Origin: Chloroflexota bacterium
Lineage (GTDB): Bacteria > Chloroflexota > UBA11872
DNA length: 59,527 nucleotides
Direction: 5' to 3'
NCBI GenBank assembly: GCA_022825895.1
Contig: JAJDVX010000027.1
Location: 1 to 59,527 of the forward strand
Positions 41,522-49,490 of the stretch are shown one piece after another. The position numbers were made by a program, and so were the translations under genes. Under the pieces are notes generated by a model that did not search any database, was not told where the DNA came from, and worked only from the letters and a program-made list of their open reading frames with translations. Numbering within the stretch: the stretch's first letter is position 1; the number at the start of each line of letters is the position of its first letter.

Positions 41522-42459
41522 GCCCGGGTCGCCGCCAGCCGCGCCCGCACCTGCTCGCCGGTCACCCAGCGCTGGCACCAGAAGGCCAGCGCCCGCCAGC
41601 GGCCAAAGTGCGTGTAGTGCCGCGCCAGCCGCTTCGGATCCGCGGCCGCTGGTCCGAACGTGCGGACGGCAAAGGCGCGCGTGCTGCTGTCCAGCGTGAT
41701 GGTGTCGTATGAGCCCAGCAGCATGGCCAGGTATCCCGCGGTCACGGGACCGATGCCCGGCAGCGATTCCAGTGCCGCCAAGCGGTCGGCCGAGGCGGCG
41801 TCAGGTTGGTCCGGAGCGGTCAGGTCAATCGTGCCGTCCGCCACGCCCTCGGCCAGCGTGAGCATGGAGCGCGTCCGGTATCCGGCGCCGGCCTGTTGCC
41901 GCAGGAATTCGGATCCGGCCTCAAGAATCTCGTTTGGTGTCGGAAACGCCCGCATGCCCGAGGCGTCCGACATTGGTCCAAGCGTGGTCATCGCCTCCAC
42001 CATGCGCCTGGTCCGCTCCCAGGTCACGTTGGTCGTGCAGATGCCTTTCATCACGTCTTCCCAGAGGTCCGGACTGCGCAGCAGCCGCCCCGCGCCAGCC
42101 TCCGCGACCGGCCGCAGCGCGCGCGAGCGTCGGCAGCGGGCGTGGAAGTCTGTCAGGTCCTCGTCCAGGCGCAGCATGCGGCGGGCGCGGGCGGCCAGGT
42201 CGCGGGCATCCGCGGCGGTCGGTGTGGGGCTCGCCTCCAGATCGACCGCACGACGCCCATCCCCGAAGTCGGGCGCAGCCCGTAGGCGCACGGTGTAGAC
42301 GGCTCCCGAGGGCAGCCGGTCGACACGTTCAAGCGTCTCGGCTTCAGGCAGCCAACGGAACGGGGCCAGCGCGTACCAGCCGTGCAGGAGCGCCGCCGTC
42401 CACAGGCTGAACGGAGGATGGACCGCCAGGCGCAGCGCCGGCGCGGCGCCAACGGCCAC
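41518..42459 (-). CDS. HhH-GPD DNA glycosylase (AlkA/Ogg-like)
   Basis: 313-residue base-excision repair glycosylase. The helix-hairpin-helix and catalytic Asp motif reads LESLPGIGPVTAGYLAMLLGSYDTITLDSSTRAF near residue 245; the N-terminal domain (LRLAVHPPFSLWTAALLHGWYALAPF) resembles AlkA/8-oxoguanine glycosylase folds. Start GTG 42459, 3 bp after the cyclophilin stop. Lesion specificity (alkylated or oxidised base) is uncertain. Confidence 0.87.
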   Translation of the reverse strand: MAVGAAPALRLAVHPPFSLWTAALLHGWYALAPFRWLPEAETLERVDRLPSGAVYTVRLRAAPDFGDGRRAVDLEASPTPTAADARDLAARARRMLRLDEDLTDFHARCRRSRALRPVAEAGAGRLLRSPDLWEDVMKGICTTNVTWERTRRMVEAMTTLGPMSDASGMRAFPTPNEILEAGSEFLRQQAGAGYRTRSMLTLAEGVADGTIDLTAPDQPDAASADRLAALESLPGIGPVTAGYLAMLLGSYDTITLDSSTRAFAVRTFGPAAADPKRLARHYTHFGRWRALAFWCQRWVTGEQVRARLAATRA

Positions 42460-42462
42460 CGG

Positions 42463-43092
42463 CTAGCGCTCGATGATCTCGATCGTGGAGATCCGGACCT
42501 CTTCGAGCGGCTGCGAACGCTCGCCGCTGGGCTTCGCGGTCACCGGCACGCTTTCCAGCGCTTCCAGCGCCGGTTCGCCGTCCGACATCTGCCCGAAGAG
42601 CGAGTAATCCGGGCTCAGCCGTCCCTGCTCCGTCAGGTTGTCGAACACGATGAAGAACTGCGAGCCGTTGGTGCCGGGACCGGCGTTGGCCATGGCCAGG
42701 GAGCCGCGGATGTAGGGGCGGCCGGGCGTCTCGATGTCGTACTTGTAGCCGGGGCCGCCACCGCCAGTTCCGGTCGGGTCGCCGCTCTGTCCCATGAAGC
42801 CGGGGATGATGCGGTGGAAGATCACGTCGTCGAAATACCCCTCGCGCGCCAGGAAGACGAAGCTGTTGACCGCCAGCGGCGACTCGTCCGCCAGCAGGTC
42901 AAACGTCATGTCGCCCAGGTTGGTTTTGATAACGGCCGAGTAGCTCTTGCCGGCTTCGATGACCGTGCCGGGATGAGCCGAATACTGTTTCACACCACCC
43001 TCCGGAGGTTCCGATGTCTCGGCGGCGGGTTCCGCCTCACCACACGCCGCCAGCGCGATGAGCAACAGTCCAATAGCAAGCAGCCGTCGCAT
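42463..43092 (-). CDS. Cyclophilin-type peptidyl-prolyl isomerase, lipoprotein
   Basis: 209 residues from ATG 43092. Lipobox LIALAAC near residues 11-17 marks a membrane-anchored exported protein. Cyclophilin core: IKTNLGDMTFDLLADESPLAVNSFVFLAREGYFDDVIFHRIIPGFMGQSGDPTGTGGGGPGY, then GSLAMANAGPGTNGSQFFI, with the catalytic Arg (FHRI) and FMGQ motif intact. First gene of an operon with the glycosylase and lspA. Confidence 0.93.
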   Translation of the reverse strand: MRRLLAIGLLLIALAACGEAEPAAETSEPPEGGVKQYSAHPGTVIEAGKSYSAVIKTNLGDMTFDLLADESPLAVNSFVFLAREGYFDDVIFHRIIPGFMGQSGDPTGTGGGGPGYKYDIETPGRPYIRGSLAMANAGPGTNGSQFFIVFDNLTEQGRLSPDYSLFGQMSDGEPALEALESVPVTAKPSGERSQPLEEVRISTIEIIER

Positions 43093-43322
43093 CCCAACAC
43101 CCTCGGGAACTGTCGCCGGGCATTGTAGGCGGCCCAATCTGTGATGGTGCCGGCTCCTCGGCTCCGTCCTCCATCCACGGTTCCCTGTCGGCGGCATGGG
43201 AATCGTCCCAGGACCGCGCTCCTGGATCCTTTCGGATGTCGCTCCGGCGCCAGCGCGAAGGACCAAACGAGCGCATGGTCGTTCGACAGAGCCATTGAAC
43301 CGCTGAGACGCGCCGCTCGAGG

Positions 43323-45545
43323 TCAGGGTAACGGGATATCAAACTGATTGTCATGGTGTTCGAATTGAATATCCTCCAGAAGTCCAAGGTTAAACCCGAA
43401 GTAATAGTCCAGCATGAATCGAAAGTGGTTTACCGAGCTTATGGATGGATACAGCAAAGAGTTTCCTCCGTCGGGAAAGTGAAAGGCAGCCAGAATCGCG
43501 TGCTTGTCCGGGTCGTAGTGGGAGTGATCCGATGCAATGACGATGATCGGTTTTTCGCTGCGACTTTCCAGGATACGATCGACCGTCCTTAGCACTAGTG
43601 AATTTGTGAATATCAACTGGCCGATGTACGCATCCGGTACCGTGGGGTCGTGGTCGTCGCTGAACTGATCTTGCTTGCGATGGCTAATGAGCATATTCCC
43701 GTGGCGATCAAAGGTCGCCGGCGTGTGAGGCTTAAGAATGTGGGCAAAGACAAACGTTGGTCCGGGCGCGTGCGGCGCCTGGGCAAGAAACTCGAACATC
43801 TGGAGCACTCGTTCAGGTGCCCACCATTCGTACCGACTGTCATCACTCGGGCGAAACTGATGGCCGGTCAGCGGGCGCAGGGCCGTGGCGTCGATGAGGG
43901 AGCGGAGAAAACTGTTGTGGCGAACCCCTTCACTTTGCGTGGCCCGAAGAGTCGGCGAATGTCTGACCTCCTCGCCGTCGCCAGAAACGACCACGCCTGC
44001 GGGCGTGAATCTGACGAAGATGTCCGCCGTCGGCGCGCGATCGCTTACCACGCTGCCCGATTCGAGATGGACGTAGGTGTAGCCAAGTGATTGGAGCGTC
44101 GCCGCCAGCGCGCTATTCTGAATCAATTCGATTCCGTCGCTCTTGGTTTTCCCGGTGGTCGGCGGAATGTTGTGGAGATAGTCGAAATTGAGACTTGAGG
44201 CCAAAGACTGAATCGTATTTCGATAGCTGCTGGTGGCCTCTCTGGCAACGTAGAACCCGCGCTTTTCGAGTTCCGTCAGGAAGGGCGAATTGTCAAACTC
44301 GCCAAGCTTGTCTTGGCGTCCGTAGGCGTCGAGAATGATGTAGTAAATATCAGGTCGATTGCTATTGACGCCAGAATCCGTCGGAGAAGACAGCTGGGGC
44401 GCTTGGACGGATATGTCGGCTGTGGTGCCCGCCAGGGAAGTCACCTGGAACAGAAGAAGGACGCCTGCGGTGACGTTGAGAAACGGCGTTAGTCGAGAGG
44501 CCTGTTTCCGGCATCGAAGAGCCAGCCACACGGCGGCGACAGCCAGGACGGCGGCGCAGGGAAAGAGGACGCGGTCATCGAATCGGCCGTCCAGCGCAAG
44601 GTCCACATGCCCGTACGCAAAGACAACGATGGTGACGGCCGTCATGGCCGCGGCGGCCTGACGCCAGTTTCGGATGACCAGCCACAGCCCGGCCATGCCC
44701 ACGGTAACGGCCAGCAGGACGCCGGCGGCTGGCACGAGGGCCTGACGGAGGGTGAAATGCAGGGGATTGCTGGCGAGGAAGTGGAGGACGGGGATCAGGG
44801 CGACCGGCCAGGGGTGCCAGGGCGTTGAAAGCACGCGAAGGCGTCTGCGGGCGGGGCGGTCGGCGGAGGCGTGGTCCGGTGGTCCGGCGAGCTGCTGTAA
44901 CAGGAGCGCGGCGCGCCGCAGGCCGAGCCGCGCGACCACACCCGGAAACGTCACCGCCGCCAGGCCGGTCAAGGTGAGCGCCAACGCCAGTTTGATGCGG
45001 GCGTTCGGCTCGCCATTAGTCGCCGCGCGGAGGCCGCTGGTGGTCACGTAATGGCCAAAGGCCAGCGGTCCGCGGCCGGCGTCCGGGACGCCGTTGAGCG
45101 CCAGGTTCGCGTAGGTGGATTGGGCAAGCGCGAGTCCGTACACGACATGGCGGCCTTCCCAGGGGGCCACTTCGAGTTGCAGGAGCAGGCGTTGGCCTGG
45201 CGGGACGGGATAGCTGGGAAAGGTCAGGGTGCGCGCCACCGGGGTATAGGAGGGGGTGGTGAGCAATTGGGTCTGCCGCACGACGGCCTTGGTGGAGGCA
45301 TCGACCAGCGAAGCGAGGAGCGTGAGTTCGCCGCCGTCGGGGTCAGACGAGACCCAGATTTCGAACCGGCCAATCGTTTCGTGCGGCACGCCAACGTCCT
45401 GCTGCACGGCCCAGCCGGGCCAGGCGATCAGGACATCGCCGGCGGGGTCACCGCTGGAAGCGGTGGGATAGGTGAGTTGGGGCGCGAGGCTGGCCCACAG
45501 CCAGATGGCGCCTGCCGCGAAGGCGAGCCAGAGAACTCGTCCCAC
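43323..45545 (-). CDS. Polytopic membrane protein with C-terminal sulfatase/alkaline-phosphatase-like domain
   Basis: 740 residues. A first membrane segment (VLWLAFAAGAIWLWASLA), an extracytoplasmic beta domain (about 40-190), several more spans (about 185-370), then a sulfatase-fold domain (RPDIYYIILDAYGRQDKLGEFDNSPFLTELEKRGFYVAREATSSYRNTIQSLASSLN; FAHILKPHTPATFD; IIVIASDHSHYDPD) resembling LTA-synthase or phosphoethanolamine-transferase-type enzymes. The metal-binding D and H residues are present; the nucleophile is probably the Thr/Ser in SSYRNT. The C-terminal half (43.3-44.4 kb) is visibly AT-richer than the first half and the rest of the window, suggesting a mosaic gene. Confidence 0.82.
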   Translation of the reverse strand: MGRVLWLAFAAGAIWLWASLAPQLTYPTASSGDPAGDVLIAWPGWAVQQDVGVPHETIGRFEIWVSSDPDGGELTLLASLVDASTKAVVRQTQLLTTPSYTPVARTLTFPSYPVPPGQRLLLQLEVAPWEGRHVVYGLALAQSTYANLALNGVPDAGRGPLAFGHYVTTSGLRAATNGEPNARIKLALALTLTGLAAVTFPGVVARLGLRRAALLLQQLAGPPDHASADRPARRRLRVLSTPWHPWPVALIPVLHFLASNPLHFTLRQALVPAAGVLLAVTVGMAGLWLVIRNWRQAAAAMTAVTIVVFAYGHVDLALDGRFDDRVLFPCAAVLAVAAVWLALRCRKQASRLTPFLNVTAGVLLLFQVTSLAGTTADISVQAPQLSSPTDSGVNSNRPDIYYIILDAYGRQDKLGEFDNSPFLTELEKRGFYVAREATSSYRNTIQSLASSLNFDYLHNIPPTTGKTKSDGIELIQNSALAATLQSLGYTYVHLESGSVVSDRAPTADIFVRFTPAGVVVSGDGEEVRHSPTLRATQSEGVRHNSFLRSLIDATALRPLTGHQFRPSDDSRYEWWAPERVLQMFEFLAQAPHAPGPTFVFAHILKPHTPATFDRHGNMLISHRKQDQFSDDHDPTVPDAYIGQLIFTNSLVLRTVDRILESRSEKPIIVIASDHSHYDPDKHAILAAFHFPDGGNSLLYPSISSVNHFRFMLDYYFGFNLGLLEDIQFEHHDNQFDIPLP

Positions 45546-45596
45546 GGGTCAGGCGCGGCGCGCACGGGGGCGGAAGGCTGGCGGCGTTCCCCGCAC

Positions 45597-46943
45597 TTAC
45601 GACTCGGCGCCTGACCAGCGGTCGACCTGGCTGAGGCCGCGTTGGTAGGCGAGGTAGTCGTCCTTGCTCATACGCGGTTGGAAGCTGTCCAGCACGCGTT
45701 GAGCCTCTTGAGCGCCATTGCCCAGCAGGTCGGCGGCCATCCAGGCCAGGGCCTTGGCCGGTTCCAGGTAGGCCATCTGGGGGTCCTCGATGGCCCAGTC
45801 CACCGCGTGGTTGCTGCCGCGGGCGCCGGCCATGGAGGGATGCAGGGCCGGCATGATGTGCGAGACGTCGCCCATGTCGGTCGAGCCGGTGCGGTGCCCC
45901 TGTCGCCGCGCCTGCGGCTCGCCGTGTACGACGCGCTGGTTGGCCAGGAATAGCTCGGCCAGGTCCTGGTCGTTGATCAGCGGCAGGTAGCCGGGCAGCG
46001 TGATGATCTCCACCTCCGCGCCCAGCGCCAGCGCCCCGGCTTTGAGCGCGCGGTCCACCTTGGCGGCCGCCGCGTCGATGGCGTCGGTGGTCTTGCCGCG
46101 CACGTAGGTTTCCAGGGTTACGTCGGACGGGATTACGTTCACCAGGTCGCCGCCGCGGGTGACGATGGGGTGCACGCGGATGGCGTCGTCATCGCGGAAG
46201 GTCTCACGAATGGCGTTGATGGCCGCCAAGCCGATGTGGGCGGCGTAGAGGGCGTTGACGCCCAGGTGGGGCGCGCCGCCGGCGTGGGCGGCCTTGCCGA
46301 TGTACCTGATCTGCTTGACCACGCAGCCGTTGTTGGAGGCGGTGACGGAGGCCATGCCGTTCTCGTCGGGCCGCGAGTGGGTGTGGATCATCATGGCCAG
46401 GTCGACGTCGTCGAACTCGCCGCGCGCAATCAGTTCCGGCTTGCCGCCCAGGAATTCCAGCTCGCCCTCCTGCACCAGGCCGTGGCGGTACTCGACTTCC
46501 ACGTACTCCTCGGCCGGCACGGCGAAGAGCACAATCGATCCGCACAGGTCCCGAAGGATGGTGGGATCGCTCAGCGCGGCCGCCGCGCCCATGAGGCCGG
46601 CGATCTGCGCGTTGTGCCCGCAGGCGTGGGCGGCGTGGGTTTCCGGGTTCTCCATCGGGTGTCCGGCCACCACCAGCGCGTCCAGTTCGCCGATCAGCGC
46701 CAGCGTGGGTCCCGGCCGCCCGGTGTCGATCTTCGCCTTGACCCCGGTTCGGGCCAGGCCCGATCGATAGTCCAACTCCAACTCGTCGAACTTGCGCTGC
46801 ACCAGCGCCGCGGTCTCGAACTCTTTGAAGCCCAGTTCCGGGTTGCGCATGATCGTTTCGCCGACTTCGACGATGTCGTCGCGGTGCGACTCCACCACGG
46901 CGGCGATGCGCTCTTTCAAATCGGCGCTGGCGGACATACCCAT
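45597..46943 (-). CDS. M20-family amidohydrolase / aminoacylase (AbgB-like)
   Basis: 448 residues from ATG 46943 (ATG 46937 also possible). Metal-dependent hydrolase of the M20D type: IMRNPELGFKEFETAALVQRKF, ALIGELDALVVAGHP, AAHACGHNAQIAGLMGAAAAL, VPAEEYVEVEYR (catalytic Glu), and the dimerisation domain YIGKAAHAGGAPHLGVNALYAAHIGLAAINA. The closest look is to p-aminobenzoyl-glutamate hydrolase subunit B. It is divergent from the imuA operon. Confidence 0.9.
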   Translation of the reverse strand: MGMSASADLKERIAAVVESHRDDIVEVGETIMRNPELGFKEFETAALVQRKFDELELDYRSGLARTGVKAKIDTGRPGPTLALIGELDALVVAGHPMENPETHAAHACGHNAQIAGLMGAAAALSDPTILRDLCGSIVLFAVPAEEYVEVEYRHGLVQEGELEFLGGKPELIARGEFDDVDLAMMIHTHSRPDENGMASVTASNNGCVVKQIRYIGKAAHAGGAPHLGVNALYAAHIGLAAINAIRETFRDDDAIRVHPIVTRGGDLVNVIPSDVTLETYVRGKTTDAIDAAAAKVDRALKAGALALGAEVEIITLPGYLPLINDQDLAELFLANQRVVHGEPQARRQGHRTGSTDMGDVSHIMPALHPSMAGARGSNHAVDWAIEDPQMAYLEPAKALAWMAADLLGNGAQEAQRVLDSFQPRMSKDDYLAYQRGLSQVDRWSGAES

Positions 46944-47043
46944 AGCCCTTCGGATTCTGGTGTGGGCAGTCTGCCACGGGCGTGGAGACACCGGGCCGCC
47001 AGGGCATCGTTCTGCATGGGACGCGTCATTTTGTTCGGTTTTC

Positions 47044-47067
47044 GTACGGTATCCTGACGTCCCGTAC
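47044..47067. promoter_or_regulatory. Inverted repeat upstream of imuA
   Basis: GTACGG (47044-47049) and CCGTAC (47062-47067) form a perfect inverted repeat with 12 bp between, just before the proposed imuA start. imu operons are usually LexA-controlled; whether this is a LexA site in this lineage is inference. Confidence 0.4.
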
Positions 47068-47083
47068 TCCTCAAGGTGTTCCG

Positions 47084-47920
47084 CTGGCTCTTTCCGACAC
47101 CGAGCGTCCCGCCGCGTTGCGGGGAGCCGTGCATGAAATCGAACAGCGCTGGGGGTTGCATGCCGCGGGGCGGCTGTTTGGGGTTAGTCCGCGGGACGCC
47201 GGGTTTTCGACCGGCATCGGGGCGCTGGACGAGGCCACCGGGTTCGAGGGGATTCCCAAGGGCCGGCTGAGCGAACTGACCGGCCCGGCGGGCAGCGGGG
47301 CGCTGATGCTGGGGTGGCGGGTGCTGGGCGCGGCGCTGGATGGGGACGGGTTAGCGGCCTACGTGGACCTGCCCGGGACGTTTGCGCCTACGGCGGGGGT
47401 GGGGCTGGGCCTGGATATGTCGCGGCTGGTGGTGGTGCGGCCGCCGGACGCCGAGGCCGCGCTCCAAGCGGCCGCGACGTTGCTGCGGAGCCATGCCTTC
47501 GAGGCGGTGCTGCTGGACCTGGAGTCGGCACGGCCGCGCGCCAACCGGTGGTCGCAACTGGCCGATTTGGCGGGGCGGGGATCGGCCGGGCTGGTGGTGG
47601 TGACGGCGGCCGGGAGCCAGCGGGTTGCCGGGCTGCCGTACCTGGCCTCGCTGCGGCTGGGGGTGGCCTGCCGGGGCTGGCGCTGGCAGCGCAGCCGCCT
47701 GACCCGGGTTCCGATAGGACTGACGCTGGAGGTTCGGGTGCTGAAGTCGCGCAGCGGCACGGGCGCGCAGCACCTGGTGATCGATTGTCCGTTTGTGAGG
47801 AGGTCCGGTGGACCGCAAGACGTTGTGCCTGTGGATTCCGCGTTTCCGAACCACGGTGGAGGCGCAGAGGCAGCCGTCGTGGTCGGCGCTGCCGCTGGCG
47901 ATTTACGCGCGGCAAGCTAA
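47084..47920 (+). CDS. imuA: ImuA-like RecA-fold protein
   Basis: First gene of the damage-induced mutagenesis cassette. RecA/SulA-like core: TGIGALDEATGFEGIPKGRLSELTGPAGSGALMLGWRVL (Walker A degenerate, GPAGSGAL without Lys), AAYVDLPGTFAP, VLLDLESARPRAN (Walker B region), GLVVVTAAGSQRVAGLPYLASLRLGV. No ATG, and the longer frame from GTG 46982 would leave only 38 bp to the divergent gene's start; CTG 47084 has AAGGTG 5 bases upstream and gives 278 residues. TTG further downstream is another option. Overlaps imuB by 113 bp. Confidence 0.8.
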   Translation: MALSDTERPAALRGAVHEIEQRWGLHAAGRLFGVSPRDAGFSTGIGALDEATGFEGIPKGRLSELTGPAGSGALMLGWRVLGAALDGDGLAAYVDLPGTFAPTAGVGLGLDMSRLVVVRPPDAEAALQAAATLLRSHAFEAVLLDLESARPRANRWSQLADLAGRGSAGLVVVTAAGSQRVAGLPYLASLRLGVACRGWRWQRSRLTRVPIGLTLEVRVLKSRSGTGAQHLVIDCPFVRRSGGPQDVVPVDSAFPNHGGGAEAAVVVGAAAGDLRAAS

Positions 47921-49490
47921 CCAGCGGCGGCTGCTCGAGGTTTCCGAGGCCGGCCACGCCGCAGGGTTGCGGCTGGGGATGGCGGTCAAGGAAGCGGCGC
48001 AGCGTTGTCCGGAAGGCGTCTACGTGGCCGACGATCCGCCGCGTTACGGCAAAGCGTTCGGGGCGGTGCTGGACGTGCTGGAGCGGTTTTCGCCGGTGGT
48101 GGAGGACGCCGGGGTGGGGCTGGCGTTTGCGGACGGGGCCGGGCTGGCGCCGCTGTACGGCCCGGACGCGGCGCTGGGGGCGCGGGTGCGCCGGGACGTG
48201 GCAGCGGCGACCGGGCAGACGTCCCAGGTAGGACTGGCGGCGGGACGGCTGGCGGCGGAGATTGCCGCACGCACGGCGGGGGACGCAGGCGTAGCGGTGG
48301 TTTCCGGGGAGGACCGGGCGTACCTGGCCGGGCAGCCGGTGGACCGGCTGCCGCTGGATGAGCGGACGCTGCGGCATCTGCGCATGCTGGGCATCGTCAC
48401 GATCGGCGCATTTGCCGATCTGCCGGTCAACGCCGTGCGGACGCGGTACGGGGTGGAAGGGGCGCGGGCGCGGCGGCTGGCGCGTGGGGAGGATCCGCAA
48501 CCACTGAAGGGACGGACGCAACCAATCGTCCTGGATGAAGCGGTCGATTTCGAGTGGGAAGAGCACAACGTGGACCGGCTGATCTTCGCGCTGCAGGCCC
48601 TGGCGCAGCGGCTGGCGGCGCGGTTGGCACGCCGGGGCCTGATGGCGCAGCAGGTGGGCAGCCGGATCGAGCGGGCCGACGGGACGGTGCAGCGGTTCAC
48701 GCTGGCGCTGCCCGAGCCGTCGGGCAGCGCGGCCGCCTTGCGGGACGCGGCCCGCTGGCGGCTGGAGGCATGGGCCGGGGATGTCCAGAGAGACCTTTGC
48801 ATAACCCCGGGATGGTTGCCCGGAAGACCCTCACCCCGACCCTCTCCCACGGGGAGAGGGAGCAAGAGCGGCCGCGCATTAGCCGATGAGAGACGTTATG
48901 CAAAGGTCTCCCAGGGCGAGGCGGCGGTGCAGGAGATTCCGCTGCACCGGCCCGGGGTGGTGCGGATTGGGCTGAACGTGGAGCAGTTGGTTCCTGGGGC
49001 CGGGACGCAGCGGTCGCTGCTGGGCAACCGGTCGGAGCGGGTGGCGCGGGCGAACCACGCGATCGGTCGCCTGCGGGCGCAACTGGGGAACGACGCGGTG
49101 TTCCGGATGGCGCTGTGCCCGGAGGCCTGGACGCTGGAGACGGCCGCCCGCCGGGTTGACGCCTACGTTGCGGGGGGCGCCCAGCGGGATACACCCTCGC
49201 TCTCTCCGGCGTGGCTGGCGGGTTTGGCGGGGGCTCGGGGGCTTACGCGGCTGTTCACGCCGCCGCGTCCGGTGCGCATCAGCAGGATCGACGGGGCCAG
49301 CCGGGTGACGCTGGATGAGACGACCAGGAAGGTCGTCGCCCGCTACGGGCCGCAGCGGGTGCGGACCGGGTGGTGGGCGGAACCGGTGGACCGCGATTAC
49401 CTGCACGTGCGGCTGGACGATGGACGCGGGCTGGTGCTGTACCGGGAGCGCGTCGAGTCGCGCTGGTTTGCCCAGGGGGCACTGGATTGA
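47808..49490 (+). CDS. imuB: ImuB-like Y-family polymerase homologue carrying an in-frame repeat insertion
   Basis: 560 residues. Y-family fold that bridges DnaE2 and the beta clamp. Palm start RKTLCLWIPRFRTTVEAQRQ lacks the catalytic Asp of true Y polymerases, as expected for ImuB. HhH/finger region GIVTIGAFADLPVNAVRTRYGVEGARARRLARGED and the little-finger domain follow. Residues about 327-368 are encoded by a 123-bp inverted-repeat element that keeps frame; after it the sequence resumes (VQEIPLHRPGVVRIGLNVEQL). GTG 47808 has AGGAGG 5 bases upstream. Stop overlaps the dnaE2 start (TTGA). Confidence 0.88.
   Translation: MDRKTLCLWIPRFRTTVEAQRQPSWSALPLAIYARQANQRRLLEVSEAGHAAGLRLGMAVKEAAQRCPEGVYVADDPPRYGKAFGAVLDVLERFSPVVEDAGVGLAFADGAGLAPLYGPDAALGARVRRDVAAATGQTSQVGLAAGRLAAEIAARTAGDAGVAVVSGEDRAYLAGQPVDRLPLDERTLRHLRMLGIVTIGAFADLPVNAVRTRYGVEGARARRLARGEDPQPLKGRTQPIVLDEAVDFEWEEHNVDRLIFALQALAQRLAARLARRGLMAQQVGSRIERADGTVQRFTLALPEPSGSAAALRDAARWRLEAWAGDVQRDLCITPGWLPGRPSPRPSPTGRGSKSGRALADERRYAKVSQGEAAVQEIPLHRPGVVRIGLNVEQLVPGAGTQRSLLGNRSERVARANHAIGRLRAQLGNDAVFRMALCPEAWTLETAARRVDAYVAGGAQRDTPSLSPAWLAGLAGARGLTRLFTPPRPVRISRIDGASRVTLDETTRKVVARYGPQRVRTGWWAEPVDRDYLHVRLDDGRGLVLYRERVESRWFAQGALD
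48788..48910. repeat. Complete inverted-repeat (MITE/RPE-like) element (copy C), inside imuB
   Basis: 16-bp perfect terminal inverted repeats GAGACCTTTGCATAAC (48790-48805) and GTTATGCAAAGGTCTC (48895-48910) enclose an internal hairpin built on CCCTCTCCCACGGGGAGAGGG. CCA flanks both sides (48785-48787, 48911-48913), a possible 3-bp target duplication. Length 123 bp is a multiple of three and contains no stop in the imuB frame. Related half-copies lie at 1011-1074 and 4771-4857. Confidence 0.88.
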
